Notes: generated by a model from the sequence alone, not told the origin. A DNA stretch of 37,338 bases from Halomonas sp. KAO (GCF_015595025.1 NZ_JADNRL010000001.1:1-37338), one strand, 5' to 3'. Counted from the first letter of the stretch, positions 21,852-30,284 are shown. Numbers and translations: made by a program.

Positions 21852-22054
21852 ACGTTGGTCACCTTCGCCGGGGTGGGCGTCTCCTCGATCTCGGGCACGT
21901 AGACGGTCATGCCGGCCGGCAGGGTCGGCCCGTAGGCCGCCAGGCCCGGGTTCGCCTGCCACAGCGCTTCCTCGGCGGCGTCGTCATAGCGCCCGGTCTC
22001 CCGGTACAGAATGCCGTTGGCGGTATCACCCGCCCGGCTGCGGATCTTCCTCAT
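21842..22054 (-). CDS. X: Tail protein X (P2 gpX-like)
   Basis: The 70-residue protein fits gpX, a short LysM-like protein of the baseplate hub. GDTANGILYRETGRYDDAAEEALWQANPGLAAYGPTLPAGMTVYVP is the typical pattern: one LysM-like unit with ANPGLA and an LPAG-x-x-VYVP end. It begins 29 bases inside the end of U and its stop overlaps D. Confidence 0.88.
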   Translation of the reverse strand: MRKIRSRAGDTANGILYRETGRYDDAAEEALWQANPGLAAYGPTLPAGMTVYVPEIEETPTPAKVTNVWD

Positions 22055-22433
22055 CGATGTACTCCGTCAGCAGGATCTCCCACTTGATGACCATGGCCGT
22101 GCCGTCGTCGATGACCCGCTCCTGGTTCTCGCTCAGGTCGTCGAGCGTCCAGCGACCCCAGTTCACCCCGCGGCCATCGACCAGGGTCAGCGGCTCGCGT
22201 TTGCCCTGGAGCTCGCGCAGCTCGTCGAGCTTGTCCATGCCGTAGGCATAGAACGCCGTGCCGCGCAGGCGCACCGTCTCGGCGCCCTGGCCGGTGTTGT
22301 GCGCCCGCGGCTTGGCGTTGACGATGTCGATCCGCTGCCAGCCGCCGGACGACTTGCGCTCCAGCGTCTCGTAGGCGAACTCGCCCTGCTGGCTGAACAC
22401 GAAGCCGCCCAGCGATAACTGCTGTCGCGCCAT
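22026..22433 (-). CDS. U: Tail protein U (P2 gpU-like)
   Basis: The 135-residue protein matches gpU: N-terminal LGGFVFS, then YETLERKSSGGWQRIDIVNAKPRAHNTGQG, the RLRGTAFYAYG segment and LTLVDGRGVNWGRWTLDDLSENQ near residue 82. It works with X and D at the tail end. It is separated from the tape measure gene by one base and overlaps X. Confidence 0.9.
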   Translation of the reverse strand: MARQQLSLGGFVFSQQGEFAYETLERKSSGGWQRIDIVNAKPRAHNTGQGAETVRLRGTAFYAYGMDKLDELRELQGKREPLTLVDGRGVNWGRWTLDDLSENQERVIDDGTAMVIKWEILLTEYIDEEDPQPGG

Positions 22434-22434
22434 A

Positions 22435-25400
22435 TCAGGCCCCTCCGTCGGTTAGCGATGCGTCCAGGCGAACATCCAGCCCGCCGCCCTGGAGCATCGG
22501 CATCAGCTCGGTGCGTAGCCGTTCCATCAGCCGGTCGAGCAGCGCCTCGTCACGGGCCGGGTCGCCGCTCGACTCGATCTTGATGTCGAACGACGGCGCG
22601 ATCGTGCGGTTGTCGGTGTTCTCGGTGACCTCGCGGGCCGCCTCCTCGGGAGACGCCACCCGGTTGGCTGCGATCAGCGCTTCGGGCGAGATCTGCGCCG
22701 GCGGCTGCGGCCCTTGGCTGGCCGCCGCCACCTGGTGGGCAGAGACGAACGCCTCGGGCGCAATCTGCGGCGCCGGCGTTGCGCCGACATGGGCCGCCGC
22801 ATTCACGGCTGCCGGATCCAGCGCCGCCCTGGGCTCTTCATCGTTGCCGGTCGCCCAGTTCCAGAAGCCGCCCGCCTTCTCGCCGATCCACTGACCGGCC
22901 TCGGATCCGGCGATCCCGCCGATCAGACCGCCCGCAGCGCCGCCCACGGCGGTACCGACGCCGGGCAGAATCATCGTGCCCAGCGCCGCGCCGGCACCGG
23001 CACCGGCCCAGGCGCCACCCAGGCCTCCGGCCATGCCGCCCACGGCACTGCCGACGCCCTCGGCATCACCCTCGCCAGCGGCGTGGGCTGCCTGGGCGGC
23101 ACCGCCCAGCAGCATCAGCGGCACGGCGGCACGACCACCCCAGCGGGCCACACGGCTATTGCCTGCCCGGTTGGCCAGATCACCCACGCGGGATAGGCTG
23201 CCACGCCAGCCGCGCGCGGCATTGCCGGCAGCCGCCGGAGACGCTGCTGGTGTCGCTCCCGCCACCGGGGCAAAGGTCGATCCTTGCGAGGCGCCTCCTC
23301 GCTGGAACAGCCCGCCCATGCGCGCCCGCCACCCCTGCGTGGCTCTGGCGGGCGCAGGTGCAGACGTCGGCGGCGTCCCCGCGACCGGGGAAAAGGTCAT
23401 GCCCGCCATGCGGGTGTTCGCTGCCGGCAGCGTAGCCCGGCGTGGCGCCCCGCCAGTTGCACGGCCCGCCGAGCGAGCCCGGCGACCGGCAGCGCCGGCA
23501 GCACCGCCACGGCCCAGCATGTTCATGGCCATGTTCAGCCGGCGCGTGGCGCCGTCTGCGGCGCGGGCCGTCTGCGCCTGGCGGGTGTTAAGGCTCGAGC
23601 GCGCCCGGGCCAGCCGGGCGTAGTTCGCGCCCTGACCCAGCATCAGCTTGCCGAACTGAAGCCCGAGCGCGGCCGTCTTGAGGGCGACAATGCCCGCCGC
23701 CCCGGCGGCGAGCACGCCCACCAGCCCCTGGTTTTCCTCGGCGAAGTCGGCCACCAGGTTGACGGCATCGGCGACCGGGTTGGCCACCGCCTCGAACGCC
23801 GGCAGCATGGCGGTACCGACGATCGCGGTCAGGCGACCGAAGGTCGACATCAGCCGGTTCCAGGTGGTGCGCGAGGTATCGGAGAGCCCGGCCGCCTCTT
23901 CTGCCATCGAGCCGACCAGGGCCTGGTCGTCGGCCACCAGGGCGAACGCCTGGCGTAGCGCGTCGGTGTTGGCCAGCAGGGGCATGAGCGCGCCCTTGCT
24001 CTCCTCCCCGAAGAGCTGCGACACCAGGGCCGAGGTCTGTTCGGGCGGCGCGGCCTGCAGCGCCTCGATCACCCGCAGCGTCGTGCCCACGGCATCGCTC
24101 TGCATCGAGCTGGCCAGGTCGACCGCATCGAAGCCCAACGACGCCAGGGCGTCCTTCTGCGTGCCGGTCGCTGCCTCGCCCTTGGTCAGCGCGCCGGTCA
24201 TGTTCTTGAGTGCGGTCGCCGACACTTCCCGCGAGGCGCCGCCGTTGAGCAGCGCCGCCGACAGGGCGGCGGTCTGCAGCTCGGTGAAGCCAGACGACAT
24301 CGCCACCGCACCCTGGCGACGCAGCACGTCGGCGATATCCCCCGACTGGGCGTTGAAGGTGTTGCCGAGCTCGTTGCTGGCATCGGCCAGCAGGTTGGCC
24401 CGCTCCTGGTTGAGCCCCATGCCGGCACGCCACGCCATCAGCGTGTCGCCGGCATCGTCGGCGGTCATGTCGAACGCCGCCGCCATGGTCGCGGCGGTGC
24501 GGGTGAACGGCATCACCTCCTCGTTGGCGATGCCGCCCTGAGCGGCCGAGGCCTGGATGCGAAACAGATCGACCGCGCTCAGCTGGGCCGCGGCGAACTG
24601 CCGTTCGGTGGACATGCGCAGGTTGGCCGAGGCCATCGCCTGGATCTGCTCGGGCGTGACGCCGTTGGCCACCTTGGCGTACTCGGCCGCAGCGGTCTCG
24701 ACGTCCATCGCCTGATTGATCGGGCGCGACGCCAGATAGCCCAGCGCCGCCGTCTCCACTGCCCGGCCGCGCAGGTCGGCCCGGGCGTTACGGTTGGCAT
24801 CGATGCGCCCCTGGGCGTCGCGCACCGCCTCCAGTCGGCCACGCTGACTCTGCAGGGCGCCGTTGGCGCTCTCGATGGAACGCTCGAGGCGCCGCTGCTC
24901 TTCGGCCAGGTTGTTAGTGTCGACGCCGGCGTCGGTCAGCGATCGGCCGACGCGGTCCAGCTCATTGCGGTGGCCACGCTCGGCGCTCTCCAGCGTCTTG
25001 ACCTTGGCGACCGACTTGTCCCGCTGTGTCGTCAGCGATCTCTCGGCACGCTCGGCAGCATTCAGCTCCCGCTCCAGGCGGTTATGCTCGACACGCGCTG
25101 CTTTGACTTCTGCGGCACTGCTTTCGGTTGCCTCTTCGAGGCGCTGTAGCGTGACGCGAGCCGTATCGTACTGCGCTGCCAGCTCGCCGACACGATGCTC
25201 TGATTGCTCGACTTCGCGGCCCAGGCGCACCTGCTCAGCACGCGCGGCGGCCAGCTCGGTCTTTGTTGCATCTAGCCTTGTCTCTAGCCGCTGATAGCCG
25301 TCGATATCACGCGCCGCACGGTTGAGCGCGCGCAGTTCCTTCTGCTGGTCGCGCACCGCTTCGCGGACCTCATCGGAGGCGCCCTCGAAGTCGCGGAACG

Positions 25401-25455
25401 TGCTACTGAAGGCGTCCTGCGCGGCCAGGCGTATGGAGTATCTGGATTCAGCCAT
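22435..25455 (-). CDS. T: Tail tape measure protein (P2 gpT-like)
   Basis: The 1006-residue protein sets tail length. Residues about 25-230 are a long coiled coil (ARAEQVRLGREVEQSEHRVGEL, ESATERNR-type heptads), followed by the conserved tape-measure core (about 240-560; AANGVTPEQIQAM-type and LSAALLNGGASREVSATALKNMTGA), a hydrophobic pair of segments near 565-590 and a glycine-rich hydrophobic region near 830-880 (GTAVGGAAGGLIGGIAGSEAG). Low-complexity Ala/Pro/Arg stretches join these. The ATG at 25455 lies just after the E' stop. The length is typical for a P2-type tail. Confidence 0.92.
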   Translation of the reverse strand: MAESRYSIRLAAQDAFSSTFRDFEGASDEVREAVRDQQKELRALNRAARDIDGYQRLETRLDATKTELAAARAEQVRLGREVEQSEHRVGELAAQYDTARVTLQRLEEATESSAAEVKAARVEHNRLERELNAAERAERSLTTQRDKSVAKVKTLESAERGHRNELDRVGRSLTDAGVDTNNLAEEQRRLERSIESANGALQSQRGRLEAVRDAQGRIDANRNARADLRGRAVETAALGYLASRPINQAMDVETAAAEYAKVANGVTPEQIQAMASANLRMSTERQFAAAQLSAVDLFRIQASAAQGGIANEEVMPFTRTAATMAAAFDMTADDAGDTLMAWRAGMGLNQERANLLADASNELGNTFNAQSGDIADVLRRQGAVAMSSGFTELQTAALSAALLNGGASREVSATALKNMTGALTKGEAATGTQKDALASLGFDAVDLASSMQSDAVGTTLRVIEALQAAPPEQTSALVSQLFGEESKGALMPLLANTDALRQAFALVADDQALVGSMAEEAAGLSDTSRTTWNRLMSTFGRLTAIVGTAMLPAFEAVANPVADAVNLVADFAEENQGLVGVLAAGAAGIVALKTAALGLQFGKLMLGQGANYARLARARSSLNTRQAQTARAADGATRRLNMAMNMLGRGGAAGAAGRRARSAGRATGGAPRRATLPAANTRMAGMTFSPVAGTPPTSAPAPARATQGWRARMGGLFQRGGASQGSTFAPVAGATPAASPAAAGNAARGWRGSLSRVGDLANRAGNSRVARWGGRAAVPLMLLGGAAQAAHAAGEGDAEGVGSAVGGMAGGLGGAWAGAGAGAALGTMILPGVGTAVGGAAGGLIGGIAGSEAGQWIGEKAGGFWNWATGNDEEPRAALDPAAVNAAAHVGATPAPQIAPEAFVSAHQVAAASQGPQPPAQISPEALIAANRVASPEEAAREVTENTDNRTIAPSFDIKIESSGDPARDEALLDRLMERLRTELMPMLQGGGLDVRLDASLTDGGA

Positions 25456-25458
25456 CGG

Positions 25459-26144
25459 CTACCCTCGCCGCTTGGGGTTGAGCCGCTGCAGCGCCAGGTC
25501 GTAGCGCCGCAGGGCCTTGTCAGGCTTCCACGTCAGGATCTCTGCCTCGCTGACGTGGTAGACCAGGGGGATCACGTCGGTCAGCGTGTCGATGTCACGC
25601 CGCGAAAGCAGTCCCCCGTGTCGGCCAAAAAACGGGTAATCCTCGCCTGGATCTGGTTCCAGTCCGGCAGCGAGAGCCGGCCCAGCTCGCTGCGCGAGAG
25701 CCCGGTGCAGTGAATGTTGATGAACCAGTTCTGGTCCTCGAGGTTGGGCTTCTTCTCCATCAGGATCGTCGCCTCGAGGCCCGGCACTTCGAGCGTCACC
25801 CGGTCGATCTGGCGACCGTCGTCGCCGGTGATCGGCACCAGGAGCTCGGGCGCGTCGGGGTCGGTGATCTCGCGGAACTCGTCGGCGCTCTTGCCGCTCA
25901 TCTCGCGCAGCCACGCGGCCAGGCTGTTGAAGTCGGGGCGCTTGAGCTGCTTTATCGCCTTCTCGGGCAGCCCGGTGGACAGCGCAGCCATAGCCAGGAA
26001 CTGCTGGGTGCCGTTGTCCAGCGGCACGATGTGTTCGTCATACTCGGCCTTGGTAACCGGGCGCAGCGGTAGCGAGTCGAGGTGCTTGCCATCGTGCTCG
26101 ATTGGCCAGGTCAGGGTGATCGGTTCGGGCGTCCAGGTGGTCAT
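25459..26144 (-). CDS. Tail assembly chaperone E-E' (-1 frameshift product)
   Basis: Ribosomes that slip back one base at the heptamer T TTT TTG (25626-25632) join the first 173 residues of E to a 55-residue extension in the -1 frame, ending at 25459. The extension reads GRHGGLLSRRDIDTLTDV, then IPLVYHVSEAEILTWKPDKALRRYDLALQRL, which resembles the P2 GpE' segment with its tryptophan and arginine-rich helix. The zero-frame stop lies soon after the slip site. The predicted product is 228 residues. The heptamer, frame and extension are all visible; frameshifting itself is inferred from P2 and related phages. Confidence 0.85.
25581..26144 (-). CDS. E: Tail assembly chaperone E (zero frame)
   Basis: The 187-residue unshifted product is helical and acidic-basic mixed, starting MTTWTPEPITLTWPIEHDGKHLDSLPLRPVTKAEYDEHI, a pattern of tail chaperones of P2-like phages. 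It should coat the tape measure during tail assembly. It follows a terminator after the tube gene, so it should be made at a lower level than the tube. The last 14 residues are replaced in the frameshift product. Confidence 0.85.
   Translation of the reverse strand: MTTWTPEPITLTWPIEHDGKHLDSLPLRPVTKAEYDEHIVPLDNGTQQFLAMAALSTGLPEKAIKQLKRPDFNSLAAWLREMSGKSADEFREITDPDAPELLVPITGDDGRQIDRVTLEVPGLEATILMEKKPNLEDQNWFINIHCTGLSRSELGRLSLPDWNQIQARITRFLADTGDCFRGVTSTR
25626..25632 (-). promoter_or_regulatory. Programmed -1 frameshift slippery site
   Basis: The heptamer T TTT TTG lies in the correct zero frame (CGT TTT TTG), the same slippery sequence used by P2 gene E. The frame then entered reads into E' without a stop until 25459. 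Confidence 0.88.
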
Positions 26145-26168
26145 GGGTCAGAATCCTTCAGGCAGGCA

Positions 26169-26204
26169 GAAAAAACGCCGCCCCGGCGCGTGGCAGGGGC
26201 GGCG
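26169..26204 (-). terminator. Intrinsic terminator between tail tube and chaperone genes
   Basis: On the minus strand CGCCGCCCC pairs with GGGGCGGCG (9-bp stem, 11-base loop; plus 26176-26204) followed by six U. It lies inside the tail operon, just after the tube gene, so it should act as an attenuator. Confidence 0.85.
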
Positions 26205-26226
26205 CGTGTTGCGGTGGCGGACTGGG

Positions 26227-26727
26227 TTACACCTCGGCGGCGCGGCGGTGGGCCTCCATGAGGTCGCCCTGGCCGAGATCCACCTTCTGGGTGCGCACGT
26301 TGATGTCGTGAATCAGCGTGTCGCCCTCGGTGCGCTTGCTGGCGATCACCGCCAATTCGATGGTGCGCTGGGGGAACTCGCCCATCTTGACCGCCCGCGA
26401 CTCCACCTTGTTAACCGTGCCGGTGATCTCGTGCTTCACCGAGACGGCCTCTCCGTCCTCGGTCTCCCACGATTCGCGGACGTAGAGCTCGACGTCTTCG
26501 CCGGCCTGCGGGCTGAGGTCGGCGAACAGCGCCGAGTCGGCGCCGTTGAGCACGATCGAAGAGGCCATGTTCTCCAGCCCGACCATCAGCTCGCGGGCGA
26601 CGAAGCGCCCACCGCGTGACGCCTCCATGGTCTTCTCGATGTTGGTCGGGGTGAACTCCTCGATCTCCTCGAGGAGCGGGTACCCCTGCAGGGTTGCCGC
26701 CAGGATGCGGCGTGTACGTTCAGCCAT
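26227..26727 (-). CDS. FII: Tail tube protein FII (P2 gpFII-like)
   Basis: The 166-residue protein fits FII: LEEIEEFTPTNIEKTMEASRGGRFV near residue 19, then LVGLENMASSIVLNGADSALFA-type beta segments, EITGTVNKVESRAVKMGEFPQRTIELAV near 100 and HDINVRTQKVDLGQGDLMEAHRRA at the end. It polymerises into the inner tube. It overlaps the end of the sheath gene by 8 bases and is followed by a strong terminator. Confidence 0.92.
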   Translation of the reverse strand: MAERTRRILAATLQGYPLLEEIEEFTPTNIEKTMEASRGGRFVARELMVGLENMASSIVLNGADSALFADLSPQAGEDVELYVRESWETEDGEAVSVKHEITGTVNKVESRAVKMGEFPQRTIELAVIASKRTEGDTLIHDINVRTQKVDLGQGDLMEAHRRAAEV

Positions 26728-27910
26728 TGAGCATGTTCTCCACGAAGGTGCCGATCAGGTCTTCCGAGGCGTTGAGCTGGTAGACCATGTGCTCGTTGGG
26801 CGAGTAGCGCGCGTAATTGAGCACGATGTACCAGGTGCCGTTGCGGTACTCGTCGACGGTGTTCAGGGTCGGGTGCAGGTAACACTCGAAGATGGGCAGC
26901 ACGCCCTGGGCGACCAGGTTCTGGCCGAAGTTGTCGATCCGGCGAAGCTCCTGGCGCATGAACGCCATGTCGAGGTTCTTCGCCATGGCGCGCTGGGCCG
27001 TCTTGCACAGCTTGCGGGCGATCTCGTCGGCCAGGCCGGTGTGCGAGATGAACGACCCATCAAGGGCGCGGTTGCCGATCAGCGAGAAGCCGCCCAGCGA
27101 GGTGCGCGCGAAGTAGCTCACGCCGTAGCGGTTGAGCAAGTCGCCCTCGTGCGTCTTGTCCAGGATGTTGTAGTCGATATCGCGGCTCACGCCGTCGATG
27201 TACACGCCCTGGTTGCCCGGGCTCTCCCACGGCTTGACCGCAGCGAAGCAGCCCATGGCCATGGTGCTGGGCGGCACGAAGATCTGGCCCAGGGCGGCTT
27301 TCGAGTACACCTGGCACTGCTGATAGGCCATGTACACGGCCTCGTAGCCAAGGCCCTCGCCGCCCAGGGTGTCGCTGAAAGTGGTCACGCCATCGACGGA
27401 GTCGTCGGGCGCGTCCACCAGCACCCGCGCGCGGATCCGGCGGCCCATGCTGGCCAGTGCATCGATCACTTCCTTCTGGTGGCTGAAGCCCGGCGCCGCG
27501 ATGACGTTAGGCACCTCGGCGGCGGTGGGCAACGCCGAGATGCCGGTCTTCTGCCCGCTGGTGGAATCGACGCCGCCGATGATCTTGGCGGTGGTCGCAG
27601 CCAGGTCGGGGTCGCCCTCGGCGGTGGTCTCTTCCTCGACGATCACCACGTACTGGACGCACTGCGCCTTCTTCAGCGTCTGCATCACCGCGTGGTAGAG
27701 CGTGCCGGCCTCGTCGCCGAGGGTGTCCAACAGCGCGGCGTCCTTCGGGTTGGCGATGCGGATCGGCACGTTCAGCGGCAGGCTGGCGTCGCGATCGGGC
27801 GCGGTACCCACCCAGCCGGGAATCGTGCCGGAGAGCGGCCCCATCGGCGCCGGCGGCTCGGTCGTATTGATCGAGATGCCATTGTGGTCAAAATTCGGGA
27901 TCTCAGGCAT
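26720..27910 (-). CDS. FI: Tail sheath protein FI (P2 gpFI-like)
   Basis: The 396-residue contractile sheath protein shows the family features: TIPGWVGTAPDRDASLPLNVPIRIANPKDAALLDTLG near residue 29, VNVIAAPGFSHQKEVIDALASMGRRIRARVLVDAPDD in the middle, PWESPGNQGVYIDGVSRDIDYNILDKTHEGDLLNRYGVSYFAR near 230 and the C-terminal ELRRIDNFGQNLVAQGVLP. Its presence proves a contractile (myovirus) tail. It overlaps the tube gene and starts 4 bases after the small gene before it. Confidence 0.95.
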   Translation of the reverse strand: MPEIPNFDHNGISINTTEPPAPMGPLSGTIPGWVGTAPDRDASLPLNVPIRIANPKDAALLDTLGDEAGTLYHAVMQTLKKAQCVQYVVIVEEETTAEGDPDLAATTAKIIGGVDSTSGQKTGISALPTAAEVPNVIAAPGFSHQKEVIDALASMGRRIRARVLVDAPDDSVDGVTTFSDTLGGEGLGYEAVYMAYQQCQVYSKAALGQIFVPPSTMAMGCFAAVKPWESPGNQGVYIDGVSRDIDYNILDKTHEGDLLNRYGVSYFARTSLGGFSLIGNRALDGSFISHTGLADEIARKLCKTAQRAMAKNLDMAFMRQELRRIDNFGQNLVAQGVLPIFECYLHPTLNTVDEYRNGTWYIVLNYARYSPNEHMVYQLNASEDLIGTFVENMLNG

Positions 27911-27913
27911 CGG

Positions 27914-28102
27914 TTACTCGCCTTTCTTGGCGGCCGGGGTGGCCTTGGTGGATTTCACCGGCTCGAGGCGCCCTGCGCGCACGAGCTGGTCGGCTTCACA
28001 ACGCAGGAGCTCGAGCTCCTGGTCTTTCTGCGTCCAGTGCCCGCCCCGATGGGGGAAGGGCACGCGCACGCGGTACTTGCGACGCTTCTGGCTCTCAGCC
28101 AT
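27914..28102 (-). CDS. Small basic protein before the sheath gene
   Basis: The 62-residue protein, MAESQKRRKYRVRVPFPHRGGHWTQKDQELELLRCEADQLVRAGRLEPVKSTKATPAAKKGE in outline, is short, basic and ends in a Lys/Ala tail. Small proteins in this place occur in P2- and Mu-like tails, but I cannot assign a function. GGAG lies 8 bases before the ATG. It stands between a terminator and the sheath gene and probably leads the sheath-tube transcript. Confidence 0.65.
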   Translation of the reverse strand: MAESQKRRKYRVRVPFPHRGGHWTQKDQELELLRCEADQLVRAGRLEPVKSTKATPAAKKGE

Positions 28103-28118
28103 GACGATCTCCAGGCAT

Positions 28119-28140
28119 AAAAAAACCGCCGGGCGGCGGT
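28119..28140 (-). terminator. Intrinsic terminator between fibre and sheath genes
   Basis: On the minus strand ACCGCC pairs with GGCGGT around loop GCCC, followed by seven U (plus 28119-28125). It ends or reduces the baseplate-fibre transcript before the sheath operon. Confidence 0.85.
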
Positions 28141-28162
28141 GGGTGGGTTCGGGGTCAGGCGC

Positions 28163-28468
28163 CTACAGCGGCGGCAGGTAACGGCTGACGAGCCAGGCGG
28201 CCAGCAGGCAGACGACCAGGGGCGCGAGCAGGTCGAACACCGAGTCGCGCGTCCAGCCACGCCACAGACCTTCGTGCCAATGCACCGGCTTAGGCCCGCC
28301 CCACTTCCAGCCGCGCCAGATCGCCAGGCGATACTCGTGCTGGGCGATCTCCCGGCCCAGGAACACCGCACAGGCAACCGCGGCGGCCGCCCAAGGGCCG
28401 AACAGCGGCCAGAGAGCCAGCTGGATCACCAGGGCGACAATCGCGTGCTCGAGGTGTGTGCGGTTCAT
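28163..28468 (-). CDS. Phage membrane protein, unknown function
   Basis: The 101-residue protein has membrane segments around IVALVIQLALWPLFGPWAAAAVACAVFLG (about residues 10-38; one or two passes) and LLAPLVVCLLAAWLVSRY (about 80-97), with a charged tryptophan-rich loop between them (EYRLAIWRGWKWGGPKPVHWHEGLWRGW). Proteins of this kind appear beside tail fibre genes in related phages. A lysis-helper or exclusion role is possible, but unproved. Its start overlaps the end of the fibre-assembly gene. Confidence 0.65.
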   Translation of the reverse strand: MNRTHLEHAIVALVIQLALWPLFGPWAAAAVACAVFLGREIAQHEYRLAIWRGWKWGGPKPVHWHEGLWRGWTRDSVFDLLAPLVVCLLAAWLVSRYLPPL

Positions 28469-28767
28469 TGCGTCAGGATCTCCGGCTTAGCGGGCCACTC
28501 GACCGCGTCCGGCGAGGCGAAGCTCTCGGGAATGTCGCGCAGCGCCTGGCGGTAGGCCGTCACCTCTGCTTTCTGCGCTTCGGTTATGGGGTAGTCTGGC
28601 ATGACCGAGTAGTCGCACTCGCGCAGCAGGCTGTCGCGCTTGTCGCGAATCAGCGCCCAGGCCTGATCGAGCAAGGCCTGTTGGACGACGTCGGCTGGGA
28701 GCGATGTATTTTCGCTGTCGACATTGAAGTGACTCGCCCCATTATGTTCGATTTTACCAATAATCAT
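28465..28767 (-). CDS. Tail fibre assembly chaperone-like protein
   Basis: The 100-residue protein ends in a pattern typical of tail-fibre assembly chaperones: RDSLLRECDYSVMPDYPITEAQKAEVTAYRQALRDIP (about residues 45-81), then AVEWPAKPEIL. Such proteins help fold or attach the fibre encoded just upstream. The first 40 residues are more variable, as expected if they match a particular fibre tip. It follows the fibre gene by 12 bases. Confidence 0.8.
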   Translation of the reverse strand: MIIGKIEHNGASHFNVDSENTSLPADVVQQALLDQAWALIRDKRDSLLRECDYSVMPDYPITEAQKAEVTAYRQALRDIPESFASPDAVEWPAKPEILTQ

Positions 28768-28779
28768 CGTGACCCCTTT

Positions 28780-29610
28780 TTAAACCAGTTCCAGGTTGGT
28801 TAGAAGGTTTCGCTTGTCAGCGTAATAATCAATCACATCTGACCACGCCAAGCCCCCCTCTAACGTTACGTTATAAACATCAAGTTTCATCGAATGGAAC
28901 GTGCTATTCCTGTTGGCAACTAGCTTTGCCCCGTTGTTAGCGTTCTCAACGACACCGACACTTGTACTAGACAAGAACAAATCTCGCCCTGCATACCCAC
29001 TATAAACCGAGATAAGAGGCGCATTCTTAAGAGAAATCTCAGATCGGTAGATAACGACAGAAATTGCGCTGTTTGTATAAGCGAAAAAAGACGTACCGCT
29101 GTAAATCTCGCCCAGGGACGAATCGAAAGATGTCGTCAGCTTGCAGAACCTGACAAGAATATTCCCAGTGCTAATGCCTGCCACATAACCAAGGAAGCGA
29201 CCTTCTGACTCAACGTACTTTGGAGTGAATTTAATTTCCGGAAGCCCAACGCCTGTAGTGCTTCCCCATGCGTAGAATCCAATCATCCCGGTTTCTACGG
29301 TGAACCCAAAACCATTAACCTCATGAATCTGCCCAGACCGAAGATTGATAGAAATAGAAGAGCCGTTTACCGCTCTTTTTCCAACCTCCGAAATTGTCTT
29401 AATGGGATCTTGGCTAGTTCCTTCTGCATTGTCACTCCCATATTCAGCGTCTACATAAAAAACCTGTTTAGAGAGCGCGCGAATAGTTGATGGAACCGCA
29501 TCTGTGGCTTCATCGACCTTCTGGTCGATCTCATTCATCTTGCTGTTGATCGTGCCGGTCAGGTTGTTCGACGCGGCTACGAGATCTGCAATCGTCTGCT
29601 CGAGACTCAT
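28780..29610 (-). CDS. Tail fibre with AT-rich receptor-binding region
   Basis: The 276-residue protein starts with a helical coiled-coil adaptor (SLEQTIADLVAASNNLTGTINSKMNEIDQKVDEATDAV, about residues 2-40) and then turns into a beta-rich region (FYVDAEYGSDNAEGTSQDPIKTISEVGKRAVNG, repeated short strands) that looks like a right-handed beta-helix, as in pectate-lyase-like fibre and tailspike domains. Codon use and base composition change sharply: this gene is clearly AT-richer than its neighbours, with many AAA, TTA and ATA codons. That suggests recent exchange of the host-range domain. Paired with the chaperone gene downstream. Confidence 0.75.
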   Translation of the reverse strand: MSLEQTIADLVAASNNLTGTINSKMNEIDQKVDEATDAVPSTIRALSKQVFYVDAEYGSDNAEGTSQDPIKTISEVGKRAVNGSSISINLRSGQIHEVNGFGFTVETGMIGFYAWGSTTGVGLPEIKFTPKYVESEGRFLGYVAGISTGNILVRFCKLTTSFDSSLGEIYSGTSFFAYTNSAISVVIYRSEISLKNAPLISVYSGYAGRDLFLSSTSVGVVENANNGAKLVANRNSTFHSMKLDVYNVTLEGGLAWSDVIDYYADKRNLLTNLELV

Positions 29611-29615
29611 GGGCG

Positions 29616-30281
29616 TTATGCTCCGGTAGTGCCATTGATCAGCGCAGCGCCGTCATTGAACGCCTGCGCGAGTTGGTTGAATCCACTAACTACCTCCGCT
29701 TCGAGGTCGGTGACGCTCTGCGCGGTGGCGTAGTGGCTGGGGAGTTGCCCGCCGAGCTTCGCGGCATCGGCGGCCTGGGCGCCGATCGCCAGGAAGCGGC
29801 CATCGGCAGTGGTCTTGTCGTAGACGTCGAGCTTGTTGGCCTTCTTACCAAGCTCCGTGGTCATCGTCGTCGCGAAATTGGGGTTATCCCCCAGCGCAGC
29901 GGCGATCTCATTGAGCGTGTCGAGCGCGTCGGGCGCGGCGCCGATTACCGCCTGAATCCGCGCGTCGACCTCTTCAGTCGTCAGGGTATCGGCGGCGTCG
30001 GCCTTGTCGGCCAGTGCCGGCACGCTGACCGTCAGGGTGACGTTGGCGCCGCCGTCGAAGGTCACCGATCCGGTGGCGTCGCCGCCCAGGGCAAACGTCC
30101 GCGCCGTCTGCAGCTTCGAGGCCGTGGCGGCGTTGCCGCCGATCGTGTTCGCGGGGCTGTCGAGGTAGGCGCGCGAATACACGTCAGCGCTGTTGGCCTT
30201 GTTGCGCAGCTTGCCGTCGACGACCCCCATGAAGTTGTTCACCGCGTCGATCAGCGCGGTGATGGGGTTGGTCAGTGCCAT
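29616..30281 (-). CDS. Tail fibre protein, repeat-rich
   Basis: The 221-residue protein begins MALTNPITALIDAVNNFMGVVDGKLRNKANSADVYSRAYLD, a fibre N-terminus with the repeated ANxxxV-Y-(S/T) pattern of phage tail fibre repeats; a second copy of that pattern is KKANKLDVYDKTTADGRFLA near residue 155. The middle holds beta-rich ALGGDATGSVTFDGGANVTLTVSV. The C-terminus (SVTDLEAEVVSGFNQLAQAFNDGAALI) is helical and similar in style to the start of the next fibre gene, so the two may form one rod. It follows the small fibre-linker gene by 3 bases. Confidence 0.78.
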   Translation of the reverse strand: MALTNPITALIDAVNNFMGVVDGKLRNKANSADVYSRAYLDSPANTIGGNAATASKLQTARTFALGGDATGSVTFDGGANVTLTVSVPALADKADAADTLTTEEVDARIQAVIGAAPDALDTLNEIAAALGDNPNFATTMTTELGKKANKLDVYDKTTADGRFLAIGAQAADAAKLGGQLPSHYATAQSVTDLEAEVVSGFNQLAQAFNDGAALINGTTGA

Positions 30282-30284
30282 CGG

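Noticed and set aside
19461..21902. 813-residue plus-strand frame over the methylase and gene D
   Set aside because: It crosses terminators and is antisense to two recognised genes, so it is a high-GC shadow.
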